This document shows, in pieces, positions 14,891-22,554 of a stretch of DNA of 34,739 bases. Origin of the DNA: a virus. The notes under the pieces are model-generated. The model had not been told where the DNA came from and did no database searches. It worked only from the letters and a program-made list of their open reading frames with translations. Location of the stretch: IMG/VR virus record IMGVR_UViG_3300006805_000019, positions 1-34,739 of that record; one strand, given 5' to 3'. The number at the start of each line of letters is the position of its first letter. Position 1 is the first letter of the stretch. The position numbers and the translations under genes were made by a program.

Positions 14891-15383
14891 GTGTCCTGCG
14901 TTCCGGGTGCGGCGTGGCCTTTTTCAAGAAATGCGCCTTGAACGTATTACGGTGAAGACCCAGAACGTGCGCGTGTACACCTTTCGCATAGTAGTGAGCG
15001 ACTGTACCGCGAGACGTGAAGCCGATCCCTTTCACGAACCGGAGCGCCCGGTCATTGATGGAGGGAACGGATAACAGGACTTGTGTTACCTTGAACTGAT
15101 CGAAGGGAATTTTCAATAGGTTAGTAATCGTCCTGCGGGTGGCAAACCGGGGGTTGGCAGCCGCAAAACTCACCTCAATCGTATTGTACCATTCCTGCCC
15201 CTTAATCATCTTGGGCGGGATGTAGTTGTGATAAACGATGGCGGCCAGCACCTTGGCGTCGGGGCCGTCACCATCCGCCAGTCCTACCGCCCTCATTGCT
15301 GGGCTGTAGCTCATCCAGGGGATACGGGAGCAGGTCCACTCGGCAAACTGCTGGTCAAATCCAAAAAGCAACGTATGGGCCAT
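14853..15383 (-). CDS. GNAT-like acetyltransferase in the virion block
   Basis: A 176-aa protein that resembles phage-encoded GNAT-type acetyltransferases: AIVYHNYIPPKMIKGQEWYNTIEVSFAAANP, RRTITNLLKIPFDQ, VLLSVPSINDRALRFVKGIGF, where the last segment matches the C-terminal acetyl-CoA fold region (neighbouring helix and final strands). The start at 15383 overlaps the HNH stop as TAATG with GGAGC eight bases upstream. The target is unknown; such genes often travel with tail genes of podoviruses. The last 38 bases overlap the next gene. Confidence 0.7.
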   Translation of the reverse strand: MAHTLLFGFDQQFAEWTCSRIPWMSYSPAMRAVGLADGDGPDAKVLAAIVYHNYIPPKMIKGQEWYNTIEVSFAAANPRFATRRTITNLLKIPFDQFKVTQVLLSVPSINDRALRFVKGIGFTSRGTVAHYYAKGVHAHVLGLHRNTFKAHFLKKATPHPERRTHGQQERISTISA

Positions 15384-15865
15384 TAGACGTGGCTCCAGCT
15401 TTTTCGCGCGCGTATTTTAGATACCGTGTTCGGGCGAACGCCGTAATCGGCGGCAATCATCCATTGGGGGCGTTCATCGCTCCGAATGGCGCGCACTTGG
15501 TCATTTGTGAGTTTGGCGAGGCCGTGGCTCTCTCCCCGTTCCTGCCGCCCCTTTGACACCTTGTCCGCCATGTTGTCGGCTATTGTTCCTAGGAACAGAT
15601 GAGCCGGATTTACACAGGCAGGTGCGTCGCACGCATGGCAGACGTGGAGATGGGCGGGCGAAGCTCCATAAGCCGCCTCCCACGCCAGCCGGTGCGCTTT
15701 CCGGGGCCGACCCTGCCAGTTTAGCTGACCATATCCGCCGCGATATGTGCCGCCATTCCAGATGCGGCAGCCCGTTTCCGCGTTGGGCGTGCTGTAGTAA
15801 TCCAGCCTCTCCGAAAGCGTGGCCTTGCGCGAAACCTGCGGACGGTCCAATTTTCTCTTAGCCAT
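15383..15865 (-). CDS. HNH homing endonuclease, paralog A
   Basis: A 160-aa protein with the HNH_3-like core: GCRIWNGG, GYGQLNWQGRPRKAHRLAWE, HVCHACDAPACVNPAHLFLGT. It ends in a helix-turn-helix-like segment (LTNDQVRAIRS and IAADYGVRPNTVSKIRARKSW). The first His of the HNH motif lies in VCHAC, and N-P-x-HLF supplies the remainder. Start 15865 is preferred because AGGAG stands nine bases upstream; reading to 15952 covers a leader with a promoter and hairpin. The same family and the same length occur at 16293-16775. It is probably a free-standing homing gene. Confidence 0.85.
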   Translation of the reverse strand: MAKRKLDRPQVSRKATLSERLDYYSTPNAETGCRIWNGGTYRGGYGQLNWQGRPRKAHRLAWEAAYGASPAHLHVCHACDAPACVNPAHLFLGTIADNMADKVSKGRQERGESHGLAKLTNDQVRAIRSDERPQWMIAADYGVRPNTVSKIRARKSWSHV

Positions 15866-15893
15866 TCCAGCACTCCTAATGCTGTTAAGGTCA

Positions 15894-15929
15894 GGGATCG
15901 GCCAAGCATTTCCAGTGCTTGGCGGTCCC
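15894..15929 (-). promoter_or_regulatory. Leader hairpin upstream of HNH paralog A
   Basis: The inner arms GCCAAGCA (15901-15908) and TGCTTGGC (15916-15923) are perfectly complementary around a 7-nt loop. The outer arms GGGATC and GGTCCC extend the stem by six pairs (one wobble) across a single bulged G at 15900. No U-run follows on either strand, so this is not a simple terminator. It lies between the extended -10 promoter and the HNH start. Confidence 0.7.
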
Positions 15930-15931
15930 GA

Positions 15932-15940
15932 ATTATAGCA
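15932..15940 (-). promoter_or_regulatory. Extended -10 promoter for HNH paralog A
   Basis: The minus strand reads TGCTATAAT, a perfect extended -10 element (TGn plus TATAAT). No clear -35 box is present, as is allowed for this class. It would give the HNH gene its own transcription inside the virion block. Confidence 0.6.
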
Positions 15941-15948
15941 CAACTCGC

Positions 15949-16188
15949 TCACGTCGAGGTCACCGTCTGCCAGCCCGCGCCGTTATTGATGCAGAGCTTA
16001 CCAAGGGTCGTATCATACACCAAAAGGCCCGCAGAGTTGGCTAGGGCGTTCTTTTGGGCCGTGGTTATGGGGGAAAGCTGGACCGCCGAAAACACGCCCC
16101 CGGTGCCCATTCCGGCCGATTCAAGATAGGCGCTTAACTGCCGGCGAAACAACTGTTCGTTGCCCTCGTAGATCGGGATAACGGGCAT
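15949..16188 (-). CDS. Small virion-region protein
   Basis: A 79-aa protein starting MPVIPIYEGNEQLFRRQLSAYLES and ending with a beta-strand pattern LLVYDTTLGKLCINNGAGWQTVTS, typical of small phage structural or fibre-head proteins with a repeated surface fold. It lies between the tail protein at 16772 and the GNAT gene and is flanked by two paralogous HNH genes, one on each strand. Function unknown. Confidence 0.7.
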   Translation of the reverse strand: MPVIPIYEGNEQLFRRQLSAYLESAGMGTGGVFSAVQLSPITTAQKNALANSAGLLVYDTTLGKLCINNGAGWQTVTST

Positions 16189-16190
16189 GT

Positions 16191-16219
16191 TTGATGCTAC
16201 CCGAAAGACAAGGCATAAT
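16191..16219 (+). promoter_or_regulatory. Candidate promoter for HNH paralog B
   Basis: TTGATG (16191-16196), a 17-bp spacer and CATAAT (16214-16219) form a sigma-70-like promoter on the plus strand, with four and five of six consensus matches. The expected start is near 16226, leaving a GC-rich leader of about 67 nt before the HNH start. Confidence 0.5.
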
Positions 16220-16292
16220 GCGCGGGCCGCGCGGCGCTACCAACGCCGTCACGGCCCTGACCGACAACCCTTTGTGTAGAAAGATTGCGGCT

Positions 16293-16775
16293 ATGACCAC
16301 GTATCGCGGAATTAATGTTCGGCGCAACATGCCACTGGGGGAACGCTTGGCTTTCCGCTCCCTCCGCGCTGAAAATGGATGCTTGCTCTGGACCGGCTCT
16401 CTTTCCAACGGCTATGGGAGCATGAGATGGGATGGGCGTCCGCAGCTTACGCATCGGTTGGCCTGGATTAACGCCAGCGGCCCTATTCCGCAAGGCTTGT
16501 ACGTTTGTCACAAGTGCGACGTTCCGGCGTGCATTGAACCTAGCCATCTCTTTCTTGGCACACACCAAGACAACATTAACGACATGGTGGCTAAAGGGCG
16601 CCGCACATCTCTGCGCGGCGAATGCCACGGAAAGTCCAAACTCACCACTTCCGCTATCCTGAGCATCCGCGCCGACGCAAGGTTTTTGCGCGTGATCGCA
16701 GCCGACTACGGCGTCAGTCAATCGCTTATTCACGCCATCCGCAAAGGTAAGGTTTGGCGCCATCTTCTTCCCTAA
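16293..16775 (+). CDS. HNH homing endonuclease, paralog B
   Basis: A 160-aa protein of the same family and length as paralog A: GCLLWTGS, GYGSMRWDGRPQLTHRLAW, YVCHKCDVPACIEPSHLFLGTHQDN, and a similar C-terminal DNA-binding segment (IAADYGVSQSLIHAIRKGKVW). The start at 16293 is chosen because the family begins at about this point and the upstream frame to 16191 overlaps the promoter; the ribosome site is weak. The stop overlaps the end of the convergent tail gene by four bases. It is probably a free-standing homing gene. Confidence 0.85.
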   Translation: MTTYRGINVRRNMPLGERLAFRSLRAENGCLLWTGSLSNGYGSMRWDGRPQLTHRLAWINASGPIPQGLYVCHKCDVPACIEPSHLFLGTHQDNINDMVAKGRRTSLRGECHGKSKLTTSAILSIRADARFLRVIAADYGVSQSLIHAIRKGKVWRHLLP

Positions 16776-18352
16776 AGCGCTCTCGCTTGAGACATTTCGT
16801 AAAGCAAATCAAAGGCATTGAGTTTGACTGAAAACCCACTGCTGCTGGTCAGCATGTGGAGCGATGCCACGGTGCCGATGCCCGTTACTGCCACCCAATT
16901 TGCATAGGGAACATCGCTGGCTCCCCATACGCCAACGTCCCAAAGGGAAATGTCCCATACGCCACCAGACGACCCGGCAGAGAGGGGATATTGATCCGTC
17001 GTTATGGGCTGGTCGTCGCGGTAGTCCACGTTGATCCGAATGGCCGGCACCACCTGTGCGCCCGCCGTGAACAGCCCCCGCGCCATCGTGAGGCGGTCGA
17101 GAGAACCGGGGCTGCCGTAGGACTGGAAGCTGGTTTTCATCTGCGCGGTTATTGCAGCGCTAATGTCGGAATAGCCGCTTTCCGCAAGGTAGACCGTGCC
17201 GCCGTCCGTCCCGTAGTAGGGGGCCTCGTTGAAGATGCCCCAGCATGTCGCGTTCAAGGGCGAGTTAATCAGGCCAAAGGTACACCACGCGCCGGTCTGC
17301 GTGTTCACGACGTACTGAAACGCCGTGGTGGAAGAGGTCGGGACGTTGAAGATTGCCATACGATAGCGGGGATACGTCACGGCCTGCCAGCCAGTGAGCG
17401 CGCCATAAGAAGCAAAGGCTGCGATGATGCCTTGGTCGATGCGGTTGCTGATCGCCTGCCGGTTGGCGGTGCTTTCGCCGCCTGCCATCAACTGGCGAAC
17501 GCTGACGATGGCGGATTCGGTCAGGATCGCCAAGTCGCCATCCACGCCAACGGTGCAGCGGTTTCCAATCGGGGGCGCGTTGTTGTAGACGCCCACCAAG
17601 TCCCATGTGTTCGCGGATGCGGGGTCGCTACCCTGGAAGACGACAACCTGTCCGTGGCTGGACACGAACGCGAGGAAGTCATCGGACCCGGCCCCACCGT
17701 CCCGGCTTACCGTTCCAATGGCGATCAGCTTGCCGCCGTTCGTGAACCGCTCGCCAAGCTCGAAACCCTGCGCTGCGCCGGCAATGCTGGACGTGGGCAG
17801 ATACCACGCCTTGGTCGAGTTGTTCTGGACAAACCAAAGGCGCGACTTGTGCGAGCATACGGAATTGAGCGTGGAGCTTGTGACGTTGGTAATGGCGGGC
17901 GTCGTCCATGTCGTGCCGTCGTAATTGCGAACCGAGTCGGAACCGTTGCAGAGGACCAAAAACGACCCGCCAGCCGTGGTCATGCTGGTGGTTTGCCAGT
18001 AGCCATTTGTGAGCGCGGAAACGACCGCAGCCCCGACCGCGCCCGCGCTGGTCACGTCATAGATGGCCGTAGCGGTCGCCCCAAACATCTTGCGGCTGGA
18101 CGGTCCCGCCCATTCCATCAAGGATTGCACAGCAGAGCCAAGGCCGGTGACATGCGAAGTCGTGCCACCACGGACCCGGAGATAGGTCGCCTCGGGGAAC
18201 CAGTTGTCGAGTATCAGCGCGTCGTCGGGCTTCATGGCCGCGATGCCGTCGTGGAGGTTCAGGCCGCGCGTCGGGGCGGGGATTTGGTTCGTCCCCATAC
18301 GGGGGACGCGGCGGGAGCGTTGACGCTGGGCGAGGCCGGTGGAGAGGAACAT
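16772..18352 (-). CDS. Tail tubular protein B-like / P22 gp10-like tail protein
   Basis: A 526-aa beta-rich protein. The opening (NQIPAPTRGLNLHDGIAAMKPDDALILDNWFPEATYLRVRGG) is the characteristic entry of the family of large podovirus tail-tube/tail-stabilisation proteins. Repeated strand patterns follow (GDLAILTESAIVSVRQL, TYPRYRMAIFNVP). It forms part of the short tail through which DNA leaves. The start 18352 overlaps the preceding stop as TAATG; a second ATG (18298) just before NQIPAPT is a possible start and would remove 18 residues. Confidence 0.85.
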   Translation of the reverse strand: MFLSTGLAQRQRSRRVPRMGTNQIPAPTRGLNLHDGIAAMKPDDALILDNWFPEATYLRVRGGTTSHVTGLGSAVQSLMEWAGPSSRKMFGATATAIYDVTSAGAVGAAVVSALTNGYWQTTSMTTAGGSFLVLCNGSDSVRNYDGTTWTTPAITNVTSSTLNSVCSHKSRLWFVQNNSTKAWYLPTSSIAGAAQGFELGERFTNGGKLIAIGTVSRDGGAGSDDFLAFVSSHGQVVVFQGSDPASANTWDLVGVYNNAPPIGNRCTVGVDGDLAILTESAIVSVRQLMAGGESTANRQAISNRIDQGIIAAFASYGALTGWQAVTYPRYRMAIFNVPTSSTTAFQYVVNTQTGAWCTFGLINSPLNATCWGIFNEAPYYGTDGGTVYLAESGYSDISAAITAQMKTSFQSYGSPGSLDRLTMARGLFTAGAQVVPAIRINVDYRDDQPITTDQYPLSAGSSGGVWDISLWDVGVWGASDVPYANWVAVTGIGTVASLHMLTSSSGFSVKLNAFDLLYEMSQARAL

Positions 18353-19056
18353 TAGACGGGCCAGGAACCTTCGCTTATGACAATGCCCGGTCGCATCCGT
18401 CGCCAATCCATCGGACCGGCCATGCTGTGCGTCGAACGCGGGCTATCCTGCGCCAGCGCCTCGCGGGTCTGCAATTCGTATAGTTGGTAGTCGTCATCGA
18501 AGGCGAGGCCGCGCGCCTGCTTGTAACGCCAGATAATGCCCAGCGTCATCAGGCGCTCGGACAGAACGCCGGTATCTGTGTCTGCCAGCCATTCGCTCTG
18601 GCCCACGCTCGCGTTCGACTGGCACCACAGGTTGGACGTGTACTCGAAAGCGTAGGTCTGCCCAGCCGCAGGGACGGGGTTTACCAGAATGTCAGCGCCG
18701 CGCATGTAGAACACGTCCATGATTGGGAACGTGTTAAACGCCTTCCAGGCTTGCCACTGTGCGGATGATACGGGGCCGTAGAGCGGGCGGCGGCTGCTAC
18801 GGTTCCAGAATGTCTCGTCGATCCAGTAGCCGAGATCGGTCGGGACCATCGCCGTCTGCGTTTCCTGTGCAAGCGTCGTGAAGGTCTTTTCCTTCCGCAA
18901 CGCGCGCCAGTCGCCCATCTTCATCAACTCCGTGCCTTCCTCGTTGGCGAGGGAGAGGAGTTGCGTGACCGTGGGATCGGTCGCCGTGTAGACGACGTTC
19001 GGGACCGGCTCGCCAACGCGGCGGCAGACGTTGGCGATGACGGTAAGCAGGGTCAT
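18352..19056 (-). CDS. Head-tail adaptor / tail tubular protein A-like
   Basis: A 234-aa protein of the tail-tube A / P22 gp4-like group: N-terminal helix pair (MTLLTVIANVCRRVGEPVPN), LLSLANEEGTELMKMGDWRALRKEKTF, and a strand-rich C-terminal half (AFEYTSNLWC, WLADTDTGVLSERLMTLGIIWRYKQARGL). The adaptor ring connects the portal with the tail tube. Start 19056 overlaps the previous stop (ATGA). Immediately upstream of the tail tube B-like gene, the expected order. Confidence 0.82.
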   Translation of the reverse strand: MTLLTVIANVCRRVGEPVPNVVYTATDPTVTQLLSLANEEGTELMKMGDWRALRKEKTFTTLAQETQTAMVPTDLGYWIDETFWNRSSRRPLYGPVSSAQWQAWKAFNTFPIMDVFYMRGADILVNPVPAAGQTYAFEYTSNLWCQSNASVGQSEWLADTDTGVLSERLMTLGIIWRYKQARGLAFDDDYQLYELQTREALAQDSPRSTHSMAGPMDWRRMRPGIVISEGSWPV

Positions 19057-19469
19057 GTCGGGTACTGCCAGTTGTTGAACGACCCACGCCATTGTTCGGG
19101 TAGATAGCGCGGGTCCGTGTTCGCGTCGTAGGGCGTCGGGATCGAACTAGCCAATGGATCGGGGCCGCTGTAGCCCTGCCCGCCTGTCTGGACCGGCATA
19201 GCGGGGGCCGGAGGGGGCCTGTAGGCTGCCGGCGCGGCGGGGGACGGGGAAGCAGCTTCAGGCTGTCGATAGTACCAGTCAAACGGCAGCGAGCCGCCCG
19301 GTTGCTGGTAGGGCGGTAGGGCCATCTTCTGCGGCTGGAATGGGAGCGACTGCCCCGGCTGTTCAAAGGGCGGCAGCCACGGCGTCATTCCACCCTTCGG
19401 CATTGGGGAATAGTTCTCCTTTGCCGGAAGGCCAGCCAGCATCCGCGCAAGGGGGCTATTCCCGGCCAT
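19053..19469 (-). CDS. Pro/Gln-rich virion-region protein
   Basis: A 138-aa protein rich in Pro, Gln, Tyr and Gly (FEQPGQSLPFQPQKMALPPYQQ and similar), with no predicted globular domain. Such disordered proteins in virion operons are often linker or minor structural proteins. It is coupled to the adaptor gene. Function unknown. Confidence 0.68.
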   Translation of the reverse strand: MAGNSPLARMLAGLPAKENYSPMPKGGMTPWLPPFEQPGQSLPFQPQKMALPPYQQPGGSLPFDWYYRQPEAASPSPAAPAAYRPPPAPAMPVQTGGQGYSGPDPLASSIPTPYDANTDPRYLPEQWRGSFNNWQYPT

Positions 19470-19470
19470 G

Positions 19471-20148
19471 TCAGGCCGCCAACTTGCGAGGACGGCCAGG
19501 GCCGCGCTTCTCGATGCCGGTGTCCGTATTCGATGCCATGTCGCTCGGCATGGACGGCTCGGGAAGGTTCTGCTGGGCGAGAAAGGATTTCATCGCCGCG
19601 CGGTCCTCTTCCATGAGACGGCGCACCTCGGCCAGTTCCGCCTTCATCTCCGCGTTCTCCTTGGCGAGCTTGGCGCCCTCGCCATTCAGGGACGCGACGA
19701 AGGCCCGCGCGTTTTCGCGCAGCTTGATCGAGCCGTGGCCCAGCTTCTCGACGGCGGGGTCCGTCGCCTTCGCCAAGTCCTCGACCGAATAGATGTGGAT
19801 CGCCTTGCACGCCGCGATCTGGCCCTTGGTGATGCCACCGGCCCAGCCCTCCAGCGCATAGCCGTCCGTGATCGCCTCCTGCCCCGCCTTCCACCGCTTG
19901 TAATGCGGCTCCAGGGCATCCCACACGGTCACGCTCGGCTCGGGCCGGGAGCGGTTCTCTTCCGCCGACTTGATAAGCCGCGCCACCTTGTCGGCGGTTT
20001 CGTGGTTGGCGTAGCCGCGCTTGCCCCACTTGGCGTAGTCCACCGCGCGGAGTTTGCCATCGGGCATCTGGACATGTTCGGTCCAGAAGCTGTCAGGGAA
20101 CACGACCACGGCAAGGGCGCTGCGGTCTTCGGGCTTGGCGTCAAACAT
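19471..20148 (-). CDS. Structural-block protein with C-terminal AT-hook-like motif
   Basis: A 225-aa protein present in many podovirus virion blocks as a protein of unknown role. The N-terminal half is polar with aromatic patches (VVFPDSFWTEHVQMPDGK), a middle region is helical (GGITKGQIAACKAIHIYSVEDLAKATDP), and a coiled coil follows (AKLAKENAEMKAELAEVRRLMEED). It ends with KRGPGRPRKLAA, an AT-hook core (GRPRK) that binds AT-rich minor grooves in other proteins. A DNA-related role is inferred from this motif only. Confidence 0.72.
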   Translation of the reverse strand: MFDAKPEDRSALAVVVFPDSFWTEHVQMPDGKLRAVDYAKWGKRGYANHETADKVARLIKSAEENRSRPEPSVTVWDALEPHYKRWKAGQEAITDGYALEGWAGGITKGQIAACKAIHIYSVEDLAKATDPAVEKLGHGSIKLRENARAFVASLNGEGAKLAKENAEMKAELAEVRRLMEEDRAAMKSFLAQQNLPEPSMPSDMASNTDTGIEKRGPGRPRKLAA

Positions 20149-20163
20149 CTGAACTCCTGTAGG

Positions 20164-20188
20164 AAAATCGAGGCCGATGAGCGGCCCC
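20164..20188 (-). terminator. Candidate intrinsic terminator after the glycosyltransferase gene
   Basis: On the minus strand a seven-pair GC stem (one G-U wobble) with loop CTCAT (20188-20170) is followed by GATTTT. The short stem and U-run resemble a rho-independent terminator in the gap between the glycosyltransferase stop and the next gene. Partial read-through would lower expression of downstream genes. Confidence 0.5.
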
Positions 20189-20202
20189 AGTCGTGGAGAC
20201 AG

Positions 20203-21021
20203 TCAGGCGGCTTGCTGTTGGTCGCCCATCAGCATTTTAGCGCGGTTGTAGGCTGCAAGATACTCTGCCGTAGCCGGTCGCGGGTCGCCCTGCTGGGCCT
20301 CGATGTCCGCCGGCACAAATTCGGGGTTTCGGCTAAGGCTTAGGTCGTCGGGATCAGCGACCGGAGGCCAGCCAAGACGCTCGGCAATACGGGCCGCTTC
20401 CGCCTTGCGTTCGTCGCGCCGGCTCCAGAAAAAATCATCCCAAAACCCAAGGTCACGCATTCGGTGCGAGGCCACGCCCTTGTCAGCCACCCAAATGTCG
20501 ATCCGGTCGCCCACTCGCCCGGTAGCGTAACGCTGGACCTCGATTAGCCAAACGTCGTCGTACCAAAACGGAAAATAGTCGGTGTAGAGCCTGCCGGCTG
20601 CGGCGTGCCATTTGTCGGACACGATGGCGAGGGTTGCGCCGTTCTTGCAGCACCACCACCACAAGCCGTCAGGTTGAGCCTGCCAAGCCTCGGCAATGGT
20701 GGCGTCCCATTTGTCCGTCAGTACCTCGATGTCGTCGCCCATCGAGACGTAAACGTCTGCCGGGTGCTTCGCCGCGAGCTTGTTGGCTAGGTCGCCCAGG
20801 GACTTGCCGCGTGGCCCCACAACCGGGAGGACCGGCCAGCCCTTCTGCCATAAGTCCATGCTCATGGAAATTGTCTCGGGGTCGTCCAGATCGCAGCCGA
20901 CGATGTAGCGCACGGTATGCGCGCCCGATTCCTTGCTTCGCATCGTGCCGATGGTCCGCGCCAGCCCTTCCGGGCGGCCTCGGCTCGGGATCAGCACTGA
21001 CATCGTGATCGGTTCGGGCAT
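20203..21021 (-). CDS. GT-A fold glycosyltransferase
   Basis: A 272-aa protein with a GT2-like beginning, MSVLIPSRGRPEGLARTIGTM, an RYIVGCDLDDPET strand-loop and a DxD-like metal site in SMGDDIEVL (residues 93-101). The middle (DGLWWWCCKNGATLAIVSDKWHAAAGRLYTDYFPFWYDDVWLIEV) is as in the acceptor part of these enzymes. It would transfer a sugar from a nucleotide-sugar donor to an unknown acceptor. Its place beside capsid and decoration genes suggests a virion or host-surface target, but that is inference. Confidence 0.75.
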   Translation of the reverse strand: MPEPITMSVLIPSRGRPEGLARTIGTMRSKESGAHTVRYIVGCDLDDPETISMSMDLWQKGWPVLPVVGPRGKSLGDLANKLAAKHPADVYVSMGDDIEVLTDKWDATIAEAWQAQPDGLWWWCCKNGATLAIVSDKWHAAAGRLYTDYFPFWYDDVWLIEVQRYATGRVGDRIDIWVADKGVASHRMRDLGFWDDFFWSRRDERKAEAARIAERLGWPPVADPDDLSLSRNPEFVPADIEAQQGDPRPATAEYLAAYNRAKMLMGDQQQAA

Positions 21022-21046
21022 GATCTCTCTGTCGTTGGAGGTAGAG

Positions 21047-21072
21047 CGGGCGGGAACCGAAGCCCCCGCCCG
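21047..21072 (-). terminator. Very stable GC hairpin with UUCG tetraloop
   Basis: On the minus strand the arms CGGGCGGG and CCCGCCCG pair perfectly; inside them two G-U pairs and a C-G pair close a UUCG tetraloop. The hairpin begins seven bases after the stop of the gene at 21079. No U-run follows. It could stabilise the capsid-module transcript end or work as a partial terminator. Confidence 0.6.
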
Positions 21073-21078
21073 TATCGG

Positions 21079-21558
21079 TTAGAGCGTGCGACCCGCAGCC
21101 GGCCAGTTGAGGATAGCCGCCTTGGTGGTGGCTGTGCTGGCAGACACCGCCGTCTGAATGACGTTATCCGCCACCTTCAGCGAGGCCGTGGTGGCGTCAT
21201 CGAGAACGCCGGCAACGCTGGTGAAGGTCAGTTCGACGTTCGGCGCACACAGCGTTGCGACGTTGATGGTGCAAGGCCCATAGGTCTGAAGCCAACCGTA
21301 GTCGCCGGAAGCGAACGCCACCGGAGCCACGCCGATCTTGTCGCCGCGCGCCGCGTTCGTGGTCGTGGCCGGAGCCACGGTCGTGATGTACGTCTCGTCG
21401 TAGGTGACGACATCGTAGATTGTGATGGCGGCAGACGCCTTGACGAAGACATACGAATTGCCCGCAGCGTCCTCGATCTGGTCGCCCGGCGAGAAGCCCC
21501 GCCCATCCGTCAGGATGGAGAAGGTGCTGGTGGGGTTGATACCGATTGCGAAACCCAT
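21079..21558 (-). CDS. Small capsid-module protein, possible decoration protein
   Basis: A 159-aa protein, Thr/Ala/Val-rich with beta-strand alternation (ITIYDVVTYDETYITTVAPATT, NVELTFTSVAGVL). It immediately follows the major capsid gene. Size, composition and order fit a head decoration or stabilisation protein; no signature motif confirms it. AAGGAG lies upstream at normal spacing. Confidence 0.7.
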   Translation of the reverse strand: MGFAIGINPTSTFSILTDGRGFSPGDQIEDAAGNSYVFVKASAAITIYDVVTYDETYITTVAPATTTNAARGDKIGVAPVAFASGDYGWLQTYGPCTINVATLCAPNVELTFTSVAGVLDDATTASLKVADNVIQTAVSASTATTKAAILNWPAAGRTL

Positions 21559-21582
21559 GTGAGTTCTCCTTCTTTCCTAGTG

Positions 21583-22542
21583 CTACGCTTCGTCAATCAG
21601 GATGCCCTGGAGCGAGCGATTGCTGCACACCAGATTTCCCATCCACAGAAGCGGAATGACCACGGCGTCCTGGTTGACCGACATCTTGTCGTCCAACTGC
21701 GACCAGTTGGCGTCGCGGTGGATGACGAGGCCCAGGTAATCCGTGTTCAGGAAGTACATCTTCTCGGCGGTGGTCGAGAAGTTGCTGTTGCTGTCGAAGA
21801 TCACGTCGGCATCGACGTACTTCAGGGCGCGGAAGCCGGCCGTCGCCTCGTCGCTGCTGGCATAACGCTGCAAGTCTTGCAGGCTCTCCCAGTAGAACGA
21901 GAAGAAGTCATGGCTGGACACGATCAGGTCGGGCTTGTCGGCGCCACGAACCTGCCGCAGATACAGCGTGTTCATGTGCGTCTTGATCGTGGTCTTGCTT
22001 GGCGCGGTCGGGCACTCGTAGAACTGGTTGCGCCAGAACGTGTAGGTGGCCGAGTTGATGCCGCCGACGGTGCCTTGACCGTTGGTCTGGATGATCGACG
22101 CGAGGCCGCCCATCTGGTTGGTCAGAGCGCCGTCCGAATACACGTCGATGGACATGTAGTTCGCCGCCGTGCGGACCGCGTTCTTGAGGCGGGCCTTCGA
22201 CAGATTGAAGATGGCGTTATCGCCCGAATTGGACCGCAGTTCGCGGCCCGAAGCGGTGACGTTGACCGCCGCCTGCATCCAGTCGTACTTCGCCGCCGAC
22301 AGCACTTCGCTGGCGCCGATGTTCAGGGTGTCGTAACCCGAATACCGCTGGTAGGTGCTGTTGTTGGCGTAGTCGAGGTTGCGGACGATTTCGTATCCGC
22401 CGTCCTCCAGGTCGATCTTGCCCTTGCGCTTCAGGTAGCGCCACAGGGCGTTGTTCGTGCTCACGTTGTCCGAAATCTCGGACGGATGGTTACGGAGGGT
22501 CGAAGTGACCAGTTCCGTAAAGGTGCTGTTCGGTGAAGCCAT
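21583..22542 (-). CDS. Major capsid protein
   Basis: A 319-aa protein starting MASPNSTFTELVTSTLRNHPSEISDNVSTNNAL. It matches the podovirus/siphovirus capsid group: an N-terminal helix with ISDNVSTNNALWRYLKRKGKI, the GGYEIVRNLDYANN strand region, YECPTAPSKTTIKTHM in the middle, and a C-terminal IDEA end. It forms the icosahedral shell, assembled on the scaffold encoded just upstream. Order scaffold-capsid is normal. Confidence 0.88.
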   Translation of the reverse strand: MASPNSTFTELVTSTLRNHPSEISDNVSTNNALWRYLKRKGKIDLEDGGYEIVRNLDYANNSTYQRYSGYDTLNIGASEVLSAAKYDWMQAAVNVTASGRELRSNSGDNAIFNLSKARLKNAVRTAANYMSIDVYSDGALTNQMGGLASIIQTNGQGTVGGINSATYTFWRNQFYECPTAPSKTTIKTHMNTLYLRQVRGADKPDLIVSSHDFFSFYWESLQDLQRYASSDEATAGFRALKYVDADVIFDSNSNFSTTAEKMYFLNTDYLGLVIHRDANWSQLDDKMSVNQDAVVIPLLWMGNLVCSNRSLQGILIDEA

Positions 22543-22554
22543 TGCGCGTATCCT

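Noticed and set aside
16856-18355. A 499-codon open frame on the plus strand, opposite the tail tubular B-like gene
   Set aside because: It is antisense to a clear virion gene, has an Arg/Gly/His-rich random-looking composition and no ribosome site. GC-rich codons often leave the opposite frame open.
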